Below, piece by piece: positions 44,039 to 56,273 of a DNA stretch of 64,000 nt. Below the pieces are notes generated by a model. The model was given only the letters and a program-made list of their open reading frames with translations, was not told where the DNA came from and made no database searches. The translations under genes and the position numbers were made by a program. Position 1 is the stretch's first letter; each line of letters starts with the position of its first letter. The DNA lies in the NCBI GenBank assembly GCA_033030425.1, contig JAUFSD010000004.1, positions 868,001-932,000 of the forward strand. The letters run 5' to 3'. Source of the stretch: Verpa conica (taxonomy: Eukaryota > Ascomycota > Pezizomycetes > Pezizales > Morchellaceae).

Positions 44039-44251
44039 TACATATCACACCACAGTAATAGCTGGGCCATATCCTAAACTTTTTAGGAGTGTGTTGGGCT
44101 TTTGTTGAGGGGTCGCAATCGACATCGTTGTTTACTCTCAAAGCCTGGGGGTATCTGATAAGACCACTCGTGCTAGAGACACTAGGTCTAACCCCCTGCT
44201 TTCAGTTTCTTTTGCGGTGGATCAGAAAATCATTTAACTCGCACCTCTCCA

Positions 44252-45139
44252 ATGAGTACACTAAATAGCGACCCGACGGTGCTTAACGATAAAATCACAT
44301 CCCTTAACGGTGAAATCGCGGACCTGAAAATCCGCCTGAAACAAGCTCAGTCTAAACTTGTCTCTATTAGTTCACTCAACAATACCCAGGCTACCCCGCT
44401 TATTCAAACAGAGTTGAAAACAGCCACAACACATTTCCTCCTCTTACTCTCCGACTCTGCGCTCCCATTAGGGTCATTTGCTTTCTCATCCGGTCTCGAA
44501 TCGTACATTACCCACCAACGTGGACAGCGCCCCCATCCCCGGCAGTCAGTCGAACGTTTTCTCCGTCTATCGCTCTACTCACTCAGTACTAGTACTCTCC
44601 CGTTTGTGATCGCAGCGTATAAGACACCTGGCGACTCACCTCTCTTTGACGACATCTTTGACGCATCTACGACCTGCTCCGTCGCGCGACGTGCTAGCAC
44701 CTCACAAGGTCGCGCACTACTGAGTGTTCTTGAAAAGTCGTTTTCGGTCTCACTATCCACTCCACAGTTAATCAAGGAGGCCTTCGAAGTTTACCGTCTC
44801 TCGCTTCGTTCTAGTATCACCGAAGAACGTTCAAGTGGCCATTTCGGTGTTGCCTGGGGGCTAGTTTGCAAGGTATGCGGGTTGGATCTAGAAGCGACAT
44901 GCTACCTCTTCCTTTTCAACCATGCCAAAGCAACACTGTCGGCGGCTGTTAGACAGAGTTTGATAGGGCCATACCAAGGCCAAGCTTTGTTAGCCGCCGA
45001 ACAAACTCGAGTGTGCATAAGGAACGGGTTACAGCTAGGGAGCCTGACGAGTTTCAGTGATGCGAGTCAAACAGTTCCTACCTTTGATATCTATCAAGGT
45101 CGCCATGAGTTGCTTTACTCACGAGTTTTTAATTCTTAA
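44252..45139 (+). CDS. ureF: Urease accessory protein UreF
   Basis: A single 295-aa exon. UreF forms the UreF-UreG-UreD complex that loads nickel into urease in the cytoplasm. The diagnostic start of the family domain, LLLSDSALPLGSFAFSSGLE, lies at residues 68-87; the helix-rich body follows with RRASTSQGRALL (STSQGR is conserved) and HFGVAWGLVCK, and the C-terminus YSRVFNS resembles the usual LFxS end. Unlike bacterial UreF it has a 50-residue N-terminal extension with heptad-like hydrophobic spacing (LNDKITSLNGEIADLKIRL), probably a short coiled coil. The first ATG of the frame is used. Confidence 0.9.
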   Translation: MSTLNSDPTVLNDKITSLNGEIADLKIRLKQAQSKLVSISSLNNTQATPLIQTELKTATTHFLLLLSDSALPLGSFAFSSGLESYITHQRGQRPHPRQSVERFLRLSLYSLSTSTLPFVIAAYKTPGDSPLFDDIFDASTTCSVARRASTSQGRALLSVLEKSFSVSLSTPQLIKEAFEVYRLSLRSSITEERSSGHFGVAWGLVCKVCGLDLEATCYLFLFNHAKATLSAAVRQSLIGPYQGQALLAAEQTRVCIRNGLQLGSLTSFSDASQTVPTFDIYQGRHELLYSRVFNS

Positions 45140-45593
45140 AAGGCTGTGGCTGGGTTGGTGTGGTATAGCTGTACGGCAAATGATAGACAATGCGTTTTTG
45201 GAAGAATCTTAAGAAGCTAGTGCCCAAGATAAAAAGCGGGAAAGAAGAAAGTAGAGAGTTTCTACATGCAAACTACCTGTTGATATACCAGAGGGTTTTA
45301 CTAACTGTAAAGCATATTATTCTTAAAACACATCTGTTAATATTGCACGCCTAGTAGGACTACATCTAGACTATATACATTTAAACTGGCAGCTGCAAAT
45401 ACAAAAAATAGGAGATAAGTAGAAGATAAGTCAAAGCATCATCCATCCTTAAATTCAGCAATTCAAGTAGAAATCAGTAGAAACCTCGCATACGCCTAAC
45501 CGTTGGAATTTGCAAATAGAAAGAAAAAGGTCAAAGCTAAAGTAACCCCCTACGAATGATAAAAAGCAATGCTAAAAACAAAAGGTAAAAAAA
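45140..45593. other. Intergenic 3' regions of UreF and DnaJ genes
   Basis: AT-rich, no ORF of note; the two genes are convergent here. Confidence 0.6.
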
Positions 45594-47088
45594 CTAAGGT
45601 AGGATATTCTTAAGTTGGTTTTTTTGCTCGTGTGTCAGGGACGTAGGAAAGACGATCTATAATGATAGATAGTTAGTAAGGGCCTCTCAAAGAAGAGGGA
45701 CTATAGAATAGTAGATAGTGTACTCACATTGACCTTGACAAGTAAATTACCACGCTCACTAGGGTTTTTCGATATCGGCATACCCTGGCCAGGAAAACTT
45801 TCCTGCCATGTTGGGGAAGTTGGTCCAGCATGCGCGACCTTCAATTTATTTCCATCAATTGTATTGATTGGTCTCGACCATCCGAGAAGAGCGTCCTTTA
45901 ATGGGATCGAGATGGTAATTATAAGATCGTCTCCGTCGCGGACAAAGTATTCGTGAGGTTTCTATTAGGCTTGAGGTTAGAAACCGGATGCTATAACTTT
46001 CCCTAGTTTATAAAAGAAAACTCACCTCTTCAATGATAAAATGCAGGTCTTGTTTAGTCCCGTCAATTTCGTCTCCAACACCCTTGAATTTGAACTTAGA
46101 GCCTGCCTTCATCCCAGCCTTGACAGGAATTTCAAGGTCTTTATCTTCCCGTGATATTTTACCGTCTGCATCAAAGGTTTTCCGCTTAACGCGTAGCTTC
46201 TTTTTTGTGCCCTTGAATAGCCTTGATAGTAAATTAGTACCCAGAAAAATCTCAAAAAATCACCAGTATAACAGTGTTTCCAGGGGAAGAACCACGTGAC
46301 CAGAAGTGGGTTAAAAACTCACTCTTCCAATGTAAACCCTATATGTTTCTCTAAAACCGTTGATTCCGGAGTTTTACTCCTCCCATTCACCTCTCTTGAG
46401 GATCCGAACCTCTGCCCCCCTGGGAAACCATGACCATGGCTTCCTCCCCGGCTGCCGCCAAGTGGACTACCACCACCAAACGCGGAGCCAAATCCAAAGT
46501 CGAAATCATCGAACCCTCCTTCTTGTTTAGCGAAATTAGCGAATATATTTTCCGGGTTCTGAAAGCTAAAGTTTTTAAAGTTGGATCCTGAGAACGAATA
46601 TGAGCGTCCCCCACCCATACCACCGGGAAAGTTCCCTGGGAAAGTATCCGCTCGGCCGAACGACGGGTGAGGGCCACTGCTTTGCGGCGGAGGTGATGAT
46701 GTGCCACCACGTAGGAGGTATTCAAGACCAAACTGATCATATATTTTTCGTTTTTCTGAGTCCGACAGGATCTCATACGCCTGGGAGATTTCTACAAGGA
46801 TTTAGTTTTTACTTTGATATAAATGAGTTTCTAGACGTACCTTTAAATTTCTCTGAAGCACCTTTGCTGTCTTTATTCTTATCCGGGTGGTATTTTAGGG
46901 CGCCTTTCCTTCAAAGCCAGGTTTCAGCATAAACTCTAAGGATTCGATGCTCATGGAAAGATCGGTGACCAATTCTGCTTGATGGAGTGGGGAAAGAAGC
47001 GAACTTACCGATAAGCCTTCTTAATGTCATCTGAAGAGGCATCAGGCTTGACGCCTAGTGTATCATACAGCTTTGACTCTTTGACCAT
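45594..47088 (-). CDS. Sis1-type DnaJ (class B Hsp40) co-chaperone, 369 aa
   Basis: Six exons join in frame: 47088-47009, 46908-46841, 46791-46323, 46221-46026, 45961-45728, 45656-45594. It stimulates cytosolic Hsp70 ATPase and hands over clients. J domain at residues 1-70 with HPD at 34-36; a G/F-rich region (GGMGGGRSYSF, FGSAFGGGSPLGGS) with no zinc fingers, so class B; then two C-terminal beta domains (GFTLEELFKGTKKKLRV, IPVKAGMKAGSKFKF, VRDGDDLIITISIPL) and the end FPTSLTHEQKNQLKNIL. Introns are 49-101 nt. A GRSKTPE segment precedes the C-terminal domains. Yeast SIS1 and S. pombe psi1 are the likely orthologues. Confidence 0.92.
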
Positions 47089-48565
47089 AGTGCCTCTTAG
47101 AATGAATAAAACACTCGGAAGGATTATTTGTTTGTACGTTCAAACGATTCTGCAGAGATGAAAGAAAGCAGTAGCTGGTTAATGTGCACACAAGAACGAG
47201 AAGGCGGAACAAGAAGACGGGCTCGTGTGCAGGTATATGTAAAAAGTGCGTGGAGAAGCAGTAGACAAGGGTATGATGTCAGGAGAGCCGTCTACTGGCT
47301 GTGGGGGGCGGTTTAAGTCACTATATGCAGGATATCTACTCTACCAACGCCTGTGGCAATGGGGGTTGGGCGGCGGGATGTGAGATGTGACGACCGTGAT
47401 ATGAGGAGGCAGCGTGTGATAGCTGATTCTGTGACTACCTAATGACTACTGAGGGCTTGAGGGCTGAAGAATAGCACCAAATGGAGATAGATACTGAGAG
47501 TACTTGGGTCGATGTCGTTGAGCATTATGGTAACATATATATGTAATAGGTTCTATAAATGAGTTAATAACCGGTGTGTAACATCTTAGCAGGAGGCTCT
47601 CATAAAAGTTGGTGGGAGGCGGATGAACACTGAGCGCTGAAGCCTGAGGTGATTTTCATCGATGCTGCTGTCAGGAAGTGGTCCGTGGCCAATGGCTGGC
47701 GTTTACGTCAGATCCTCTGGAATGTTCGCTGATCCTCTGGTCCTTTCCAGTCCAACCGTCGCGGTTCGGCATGCCAATCCTAAAAGCGGTCAGAGGACGT
47801 TCCCGACTTTCCAGGCTATTGATGTTATCCCGAGCTTTAATGGTAGTTCACAGTTGCAGATTGGCTTCCCAGTGGAGGTACATGGATCATTCAATTTTAT
47901 CAAAATTACATAGATATAGTCGATCTGTCATTTGTGCTTCCAATCATCACAGGTATCGTGTTGCCACACAGACTCTAAACCTTGATTTATGGGCTTAGCC
48001 CCAAGGCTGTTTAACTTATACCTATGTACCTGTGTATTTAGAAATAATTCTAGGAGTATTCACTTATCCCATAAGGTGTTAAAAAATACTACCCGTGGCG
48101 GTGGCTCAGCGGGGAATGGCGGCTGGACTAGCCGATGGGAGATGTTGAGATGTTGGCCCCCACTAGGGGGGCAGCTTTACCAGCTTATGGGATAGTAGTA
48201 AAGTACATATTCGACTAATAGAAGGGGAGACCTCTCAGTATCTTAGCTTTCTGATATTCCTTCCCCTGAAATTTATTCCTTAGCCTATAAATACGTTATA
48301 GATGTCATGATAAAACGAATGCCAAAGAATTCGCACTCCTTACATTGTACTCCGGCAGCCGCTGTTTATAACAAAAGGGAAAAGAGAACTCAGAGAGAAT
48401 AATTGACAATAACTCAGAAATGAAACAAGAAAACCCGTTTTAAAAGAAGAAAAAACCCCTTGATATATATACAAGAAGACAAAGGAATTGATCACGCCAT
48501 TACAAGTGAGTAATTATTGAACCCGCTTCGCTACGCCCTTCAGTATATAAAAATCGCAATGACGC
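47089..48565. other. Intergenic, no gene seen
   Basis: Promoter of the DnaJ gene at the left. Short ORFs at 47128-47316 and 47662-48195 show no homology I recognise. ATCCCATAAG at about 48067 is inverted at about 48182 around a GC-rich segment, possibly a small repeat element. Confidence 0.4.
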
Positions 48566-51014
48566 CTACTTTCCAAACTTCACAGGCACCATCCTGTTGT
48601 CTCGGTCGTCTCCTACATCGTCCAGCATATTAAGCGGTTCCTCCCCACGTAAAGATATCCCGCTATCGTCATGTCCCATTTCATCGCCCCCATCCATTAA
48701 ATCCACATCAATCGATCCTCGATCCTCGTTGGCTCGGTTTATGTGCACAGCTACTTCAGCGCTATGTCGTAAAAATCCTCCCCTTTCTGCAAGCCATCCC
48801 ATCCATTCATCTATCCAACATCTAACAACCCACCAACTTCCAAAAGATACTGCTCCATTCGTCGTCAAGTCCCTAAGTGCTGCAGAAGCAACTGCACCAA
48901 GGCAAAGGTTAAAAAGTCGAGGTTCTGTCCCAGGAAAGCGATGAGGGAGGAATGTTAGAAATTGTGTCCACCGATCAAGAACGCTCTCGGTAGTCGCAGA
49001 TCCGTCTTCCATTTCTGGCGCTGGGGACATATTTCTTCCATCAGGTGTTGAGGGTGGCTGCAACAAGGTAATAACCTCGCTATGTAAAATCTCCACGACC
49101 GACATAGCACCACATGGAAGCTCTCTATCTACGATTGTTTGCGCGTTCACAAATTCTTTCCAATCTTTTATCATTTGCCCTCGATCTGGGGGGTTCCCGA
49201 GAAACCTAGCTGCTGCATGCGCAGCATCATTCACTCTCAATAAACGGTCGAGGAGACTTGAAAAAATGCTAGACGGTATTAGTTTTGCCTGGACGACATG
49301 TGGGGGCTGAACGGAAAAGGTTGTCAAAATGTGAGAGGTAAGGTTGGTTGAAAGATGTCGAAGGGCTGTTACGACAAACGGTGGCACGACCTGCAAAGCT
49401 AAAGGCGAAAGCAACCGTATCATTTCCTGGGTGATGAAATTAGTTGGGTCTAACAAGAAAATGGAAATGAAGTCCAGACCTTATACATGACCCAGTCAGA
49501 CTCCCGAATCCAAAGAGCCAATGAGGGTTCACCCAGAAGTTTTTGGACAGGGGCTGTGAGGGTACCATGAAAAGATATAAATAGCTGATGGAATTGCTTC
49601 AGTCGCATATAACGTACACACTCTACGAGGGAAGTGCAATGGGATCTGTATATAGCTGTTAAGGTGGCTGCAATATCTGGGTCCGTGCCTACTGGTGCGT
49701 AAAGATCGATGTTGGGTAACTTGAGAATTTCATTTGGGGTCGAAAGGTGGTCAGATTCGTTATGGGAAAAGTATAGTTCTTGATGAAGGAAGGAAGATAT
49801 GGGATATTCAGTTGAGACACTAGACGTTTTGTAGAATGATGAAGTTTCGATGCTGTTTTCTATTGAAGTTTGGAAAGAGTTACTGAAGGGCTGAGCCGGG
49901 CCATTACTCATTCTGTCAACGGTCAGTAACTCAGCCAAAAAAGGAGCAGAAGGGTTGAAGACTTGCAGATGATCATCCCCAGCCGCTTGCGCGGGTGGTT
50001 CCGATCCTGATGCGGAACCTGAACCTTGCGACACTTTGGGGGATGACTGCTCGCCAGCGAGGCGAATGCCACAGTAGTGGTACTTGGATTGTCCGCGAAC
50101 ACCGAGCCTGCGAGTCTTGATTTCTGGAAACATAAGACGAACAAGTTTACCGAAAGATGCAGGATTTAAAGGTTTAATGCGTTCGTTTGCGCAAATCCCA
50201 ACGTAACGAGCATAGACACGATTACGAGGCACAGCAACAGAAGCATCTGGAACTCTCTCACAATTCTTCTGCAGCCTTTGACCCCCAAGAACGTTTAGGT
50301 TAGCGTCAGTCTCCTATGAAGTAGATGTTTGATGTTCCATAGAAAATGAGAATGGTCAAAAAATCACACAGAGATCCCAACACTTAAGCTTTTGGTGTGA
50401 GGGAAGCTTACCATCCCAATCCATAAACCTGTCTTGTCTTTTCTGCAGACGGGGAATTCTCATCGTTTCGGACCCTCCGAGCAAGTTCGTCTAAGGGCAC
50501 CATCCTAGTTTCCTCAGCTAACCGACGAAGTTCTGCATCATTGTCCTCTACAATTGCGGATGCCCTCTTTGAATTTCTGCCGGACGAGGGGCCGATGTTC
50601 TCTTCTTCACCCATTGTGGACTCAAACTCGCGACTATCCTCCTCCTTGGGCTGTAGTTCCTGGCTGAAGCTAGGCATTTCCGGAATAGGTGTAGATGTTG
50701 ATCCAACGGCAGGAGAAGGAGAAGGTTCCGGTACACCACCAAGGGCAGGGTCAATGGGGAATGAGGCACTAGGTGAAATCAAAGATGGAGAGCCCAATAA
50801 AGCAGTATCAATAGGCGGCTGGCTCTCTTGAATCTGCTGCTGGGTCAATGCGAGAAGAGACGGATCGGTCAGGGGATGGGTGTCCTGGTTATATTGTGGA
50901 ATGTTTGGGGGCAATCTAGCATGGACATTTGGATGGCCTGTAACGCCGGAATTAGATACGATAGAACGAGACCTAGACCGTGTAGTGTGGGAACGGCCAG
51001 AAGAGTTTTGGCCT
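48566..51014 (-). CDS. RFX-family transcription factor (5' end unresolved)
   Basis: Exons 51014-50412, 50275-49480, 49426-48566 join in frame; introns 50276-50411 and 49427-49479. The winged-helix RFX DNA-binding domain spans the first splice: RQVYGLGW|LQKNCERVPDASVAVPRNRV then NPASFGKLVRLMFP and GVRGQSKYHYCGIRL. RFX proteins bind X-box sites; fungal members (Crt1, Sak1, RfxA) act in DNA-damage and cell-cycle control. The C-terminal half contains the conserved helical region (YK|EMIRLLSPLALQVVPP, LFNLCLGAVASAALRDL), and the N-terminus is Ser/Pro/Gln-rich. Just upstream, ATG at 51157-51155 begins MEDSSGSGSPLAQ and a GTAATA donor at 51117 follows, but its phase does not match exon 51014; the other open frame there matches but has no ATG. 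The true start may lie in another exon. Confidence 0.85.
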
Positions 51015-51157
51015 TGATTGAAAAAAATATAAGGATTAGTCTGATATATCTAAAGAGAGCCAAAACGAAAGCAAAAGCAAGCATAATTCTACAAAAATTC
51101 GGAGAATGAAGTATTACCTTGAGCTAGCGGAGAGCCAGAACCCGAGGAGTCTTCCAT

Positions 51158-52143
51158 AGTGGCTGATGAAGGAAGCGGGAGCTGCAGCGGTTGTGTTGAC
51201 ACTAGACAAAGTCGAGTTGGTGGGGCAACACTGGAGGGGGTGTTTCTTGGATGCTGTGGTTGAGTCGGGGTTTTCTGGTTGCAGCGTGATGGTGTTGTTG
51301 TCGTTGTTGTTGATGAGCAAAACGACGTCTAGATCCGCAAGCGAGGCGTGTAAATAAAGCGGCAGGGCGAGGGAGAGTACTTTGTAGAAGGTCCCACGAG
51401 CCTAAACACCACAGGTGGGCGATTTCCGCAAGTGCACCGGACCAGAATACAGACGGTAAAAAGACAGACCAGCGTGTTGCTATTGATGAATCGTTGCCCT
51501 GTTCTATTTGTTTTCCCTCTTCTATGATGCGTGTGTGAGAGGCGGGGATTTGGGCCTGAGGAAAACGCAGGGTGAGCGGTGCTTTGAGAGATGGGTTTGT
51601 CGCCCGGACAACGAAAGGCGTTTGATCTTGAGCCTTATGTAATATTGTTAGTCAGCAAATTATTGTTATCTCTCTGAGGCAGAACGGGGATTGGCATTCC
51701 CGGAAAGGATGGAGACTTGAGGTTATATAATTAGAGCTGAAACAAGCTGCTAGTTGCGGCGGTTAACACATGTTAACTCTACCCTTAGTTGACGTAATTC
51801 ACTCTCCGGGGATAACAGCGCCGGCATTTGCCCAGCCCCCTAGTGAAGCCAGCACAACCACGCAGCCAACCAACGCCAATCCAAGATAACGAAGGAACCC
51901 ACCAAGCCTGTTCGTCCACAACCACTCTTTCATCATAGTCATCATCACCGCTGCCATCATCTGTCTTCTTCTTCCTCTCCCTCCTCCTCCACATCTTCTA
52001 CTCCACCAAACTACAAGTATCTCCACCTGTCCAACCTTCTTCACGTTTTTTCCCCACTATTGTCATTCACAATTAATCCCCGAAGCAAAAATCAAATCGC
52101 AGTTCTTTAGTGCCTAGCCCGTTCTCTTATCACAACTTCCACC
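51158..52143. other. Divergent intergenic region between RFX and YOP1 genes
   Basis: Contains likely 5' exon(s) of the RFX gene (Asn/Thr-rich frame 51320-51118) and the YOP1 promoter, with a CT-rich stretch at 51960-52040. No other gene seen. Confidence 0.5.
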
Positions 52144-52947
52144 ATGTCCTTCCAAGATAAAGCCCAACATTATGTCTCCCAATTCGACAAAGAGGTTTGT
52201 TTTCTTAAACACACAGAAATACTTACTTCCCCTTTATCATGTGAAATCTGACCTATGAATGTTTAGCTCTCTAAATACCCAGCTTTGAACAATCTCGAGA
52301 AGCAAACTGGTAAGCCATCTTGTCTACATCTATTCTTAGCATCGGCTTGCGTATCTCTGCCAACAAACTTTCATAGGTGTCCCTAAGGTCTACGTTATCG
52401 GCGGGCTGGGATTCGTTTACTTTTTCCTAATTTTCATCAACTACGGAGGTCAATTCTTGACGAACTTGGCTGGATTCCTGGTCCCTGGTTACTATTCTCT
52501 CAACGCTCTCTTCACTCTTTCCAAGGTTGATGATACCCAATGGCTCACGTAACTCTCCCTTATCCATAAAGTTTATTTATATTTAGCTGATTATTCTAGT
52601 TATTGGGTTGTTTTTGCTTTTTTTAATGTTCTTGAATCTGCTTTCTCTGTTACATACTGGCTTCCATTCTATTTCGTTTTCAAGTTTGGTTTGATCATGT
52701 GGTTGGGATTGCCCCAGTTTAGGTATGAATCCTATTTTTACTATCACTATTATCTTTACTAGGATGTTTTTGAATCGGTGCTAATGCCTATTTTCTCTGA
52801 AATAGTGGCGCCCAGGTCGTTTTCCGCTCCTTCCTCCACCCCGTTTTCGCCAGGAGGTTCGCCGCTGGATCTAATACCAACCCTGCCTCTGCTAACCTTC
52901 GTGCGAAGGCTGATGCTGCTGGTTACCCCGTCGACAAGTCTTTGTAG
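52144..52947 (+). CDS. YOP1: YOP1/REEP5-type ER membrane-shaping protein, 176 aa
   Basis: Five exons join in frame: 52144-52194, 52267-52309, 52377-52548, 52600-52722, 52806-52947 (531 nt). TB2/DP1/HVA22 family; the proteins form hairpins in the outer leaflet and curve ER tubules together with reticulons. Hydrophobic hairpins are near residues 35-75 (VYVIGGLGFVYFFLIFIN, AGFLVPGYYSLNALF) and 88-125 (YWVVFAFFNVLESAF, YFVFKFGLIMWLGLPQF). The conserved DDTQWLTYWVVF and LPQFSGAQVVFRSF are present. The first ATG follows ACC. Intron donors GTTTGT, GTAAGC, GTAACT and GTATGA. Confidence 0.93.
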
Positions 52948-53349
52948 TCAATTGTGATAACGTTGCGATGCTTGTATACGATGGAATGAAATGTAGGACC
53001 TTGAAGTTGTGAATCAGGGAAGAATAAATAAAAATATGGAAGAAAAACACATGGGGAGCGGATGGAAGGGTTTGAATTCTGGTAATGATTTTTTCTAGAA
53101 TGCACTTTTTTCTCCTTGTGGGCTAGGGTTTCTTTGTCTCTATTTTTCCCAAATGTCTAGCCCTTTTGCCTTTTGTACAACGAGAAATTGAACTAGTAAA
53201 TCGGTTTTTAAAAAAACAAAAAATCTGCTTTTTAATACTGTTACAAGCTCATCGCTTCCATGTCTCATTTAAATGCATAAAGGCCACATCTCCTCTGCTT
53301 TAGAACTACAAAGGTAACTACATCTAACAAAAGTGTGTAAAGACAGATT

Positions 53350-55233
53350 TTATGCGGCACCGCCATCGGTCCCCGATTGCGCAACGTAGTCAAAATTAGA
53401 CGAATAAACCAATGCACCGAACGCCTCGAGTTCCTTTTGCTGCTCCATTACCTACCAAATCAATCAATCAGTACGACAGCATGACAGCACACTACCACCA
53501 ACAGAAACTCCCCACATATCCCATCCCCTGCTTATAACGCGAGGGACTATGTACCCACGGCTTAAGGTGATTGCAAACAAAGCTACCAGGGGGAAGGGTG
53601 AAAAAAGAAGCTGGAAAAACTAGACTGTGCATACCTGTAGGTACTCATTCGGCACGCCATTCCCAATCGAGTGTGCTTGCCTTGCCAGGGCCGCCAATAC
53701 GCTCGCAAATTTTGTAGTCGCCCCATCGCTGACATCCTCCCCTCGTGCCTCCTCTGATGGTTGTGTGGATGGGAGTGCCATCGCCTTGGGTTTGAAAGCG
53801 TTATCTGTTAACTTTATGTCAAGCAGGAATGTGAATGCTGCGTTGAGCATCTGTGACATGACAGTATTTGCTGTAGGGGAATCAATTAGGTCTGATGTCT
53901 CGTCGAGGAGTCGGCGGAGCGATGGGGAAACCGGCTCTGTAATGGCTCCCTCTTTAGCCTCAACGGAGGATTCTGGGTTGATACCGGATTCCGCGAGAAC
54001 AGACTGTTCCTCAGATCGAGGGGGTAGGAGGAAGAGAAGCCATCTTGTGCTGTAGGGATGATTGTTATTTTGAGTAAAACACATGTTTCTTGTTTCATCG
54101 TATTCAGCTGGAGAATAGGTGATTGAAAACCATACCTTGATTCTACCTCACCCTCAATAATTTTTCTAGTCTGAGCTACCAGATCTTTCATTTGCCCTAA
54201 TGAGACTGTGTCTCGCGGGGTGCAACTATAGGTCCAGCATTCTCGTCAGTAAATAAAACAAACCCTTCTGCAGTGTTCCCCCTGATAGTCGAGAGGTCAC
54301 TCACGCTCCAAATACTTGTTTGACGGCCAGGTCAACCTTCTCGGCAATATCCCGCCACCCCTTATGTAAAACCCACCATGAGAAGGTTAGGTATTGAGTA
54401 TTCGTATCCATATCTGTTCCATAGCCCTCCTCTTCCATACGGATAGTATGCTCGCTTTCGCGTTCGGCATTTGAGACAACGGACGAAAGATATTTTTTGC
54501 GACCGAGGAGGTTAAGTTGGACTCGAGTTAGTATTGTTAGGAGCGCCAGTGTGTAAACAAGTGTCAACGATCTTGTTAATGCTGTAGTACCGCGATTTTC
54601 ATCAGTTCCATTATAAAATCAACAATAGCCACATGACTCAACTCTGGAAGTTTGCATACAGCTTATCTTAATCTCATCCCAGAGCTTCTGTTTTGATTTT
54701 CTTGGCCTATCTTCCCCGTCCTTTGCTGGCATGATGAAAGATTCAGAGGCGAAAGATTGGAGTGATTGTGTGTCATCGTCCTTTTGGGTAGTGGATGCCT
54801 CTGACACATCTGTGACAGATTTGCTCCTTGCAATCCGCGCAGCCTTCTTCTGTTGCAATTCTTGGGTCAACTTCTCGACAGGCAGTTCCTCGAGAATGTG
54901 TTCCGTAGCTGTAGGAAGCAGCGCAAGGACTGTGAATGTACAATCCTCTTGATATTGTTCAAACCGCCGTGTGAGCCTAGGGGGATTAGTCGTCGGATCT
55001 AAAGAAGCCAATGAGAAGGATGGAGCTTGAGGATGAGAATTATGTCTCGTGGTTGGGGGGGAGGATTCAAATTACTTTTCACGAGCTATACGGTCACTTG
55101 ACATACGGTCCCTGGCGTCAGCGAACTTGGAGATGACATAGTTTGTCGCGAGATAGCCGACACCAACAAGACCGAAGCCGATAGCGAAGTTGGTGCGGTT
55201 GCGTCTGAGGAAGTTACGTGTAGCTTGGAACAT
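53350..55233 (-). CDS. PEX3: Peroxin PEX3, 452 aa
   Basis: Six exons join in frame: 55233-55076, 54976-54660, 54581-54305, 54225-54136, 54049-53635, 53451-53350. PEX3 anchors PEX19 on the ER/peroxisome membrane and inserts peroxisomal membrane proteins. The N-terminus MFQATRNFLRRNRTN precedes one membrane anchor (FAIGFGLVGVGYLATNYVI). Further conserved segments are LTRRFEQYQEDCTFTVLALL, KISSLTRSLTLVYTLALLTI followed by LTRVQLNLLGR, YLTFSWWVLHKGW and STRWLLFLLPP. The C-terminal exon is short and begins VMEQQKELEAFG. Introns are 78-183 nt; one branch site is CGACTAATCC. The start is the first Met before the anchor; a longer frame upstream has no conserved sequence. Confidence 0.93.
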
Positions 55234-56273
55234 TTGGATATGAGGAATAGAAAGGTGGAGAGGATCTAATTGTTGGTGGTTATATTCCCATAGCGGAGAA
55301 GACACAGTCGGAGCTAGCTGATTGTTGGGGGGGGGGTGGAAGCAAGTGATTGGACAAGAATAGTTCTTGATATTGAACACGCACTTCTGTGTTTTTTTGT
55401 CTGATCGCTGGTATGCTATCACGGCCCTCGCAACAGTGCTGCTATCTTGAGGATTAGTACCACTTGGGCAAATACTTATGTAATGATATATTTGCTGCTT
55501 TTGCTGAATGCTCAGTGTTGTTTCAACATGTTTTGTTTATGTGAACTATTTGCCAAGGCCCAAGGCCAGTCGCGTAATGTACATGTAACCATAGCCGCAA
55601 CAGGCCGAGGTCTATCTCGTATGGCCTATCTAGATAGAGTCACATACTTAGGCCTTTCTACCAGGGTGAGAAGAGCTTGTGCACACATGAGGAGGAACGG
55701 TCCCTGAGAGAGAACATCACCGATACGCACACACAGAAACCCGACCCTGATCTTCCCATCCTAGTCCCCCCGCCACGCAAGCCCATCTATATCCACGCTC
55801 ATTCATTAATCCATCCACACCTAACTACATAAGGCTGCTCCTGTAAGTACCTCTAGCTTAGTCAGGCTCATCATTCACTGCATCTATCCATCCGTACAAC
55901 AATACCTACCCCTCAGGTGCTACTACTTAGTGCCCCTCCTTTACACACCTTGATCATCTCTCCTCTAACTATCCCCTCATCCCTCCCCCTCAATCCCCAT
56001 CCCTCTTTCCACTTCCATCCCTCTACCCTCTACCCTCCGAGGATGAACATCAAAAACAACATCTCATCCTAACAAGTACTAGCCAACACGGGTGCAGAAC
56101 GCTAAAAACGGCAATAACCACGACGCTAACCGCCGATAGCCAGCCGTAAAAATAATCCCTGCTCGCTCGAGAAAAAAAACACAGAGTACTTAAGGTACAG
56201 CACCCCACCAGTCCCCCGACTTAGAAGTGGTGGCATCAAAGTAGTAGCTGTGTCTTTATTTCAAGACGATGGG
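55234..56273. other. Divergent promoter region of PEX3 and ATG101
   Basis: No gene seen. A long CT-rich stretch (55740-56040) precedes ATG101. The small ORF 55447-55707 has no motif. Confidence 0.5.

Noticed and set aside
48100..48190. Possible tRNA near GTGGCTCAGCGGGGAATGGC
   Set aside because: An A-box-like string but no B box or cloverleaf.
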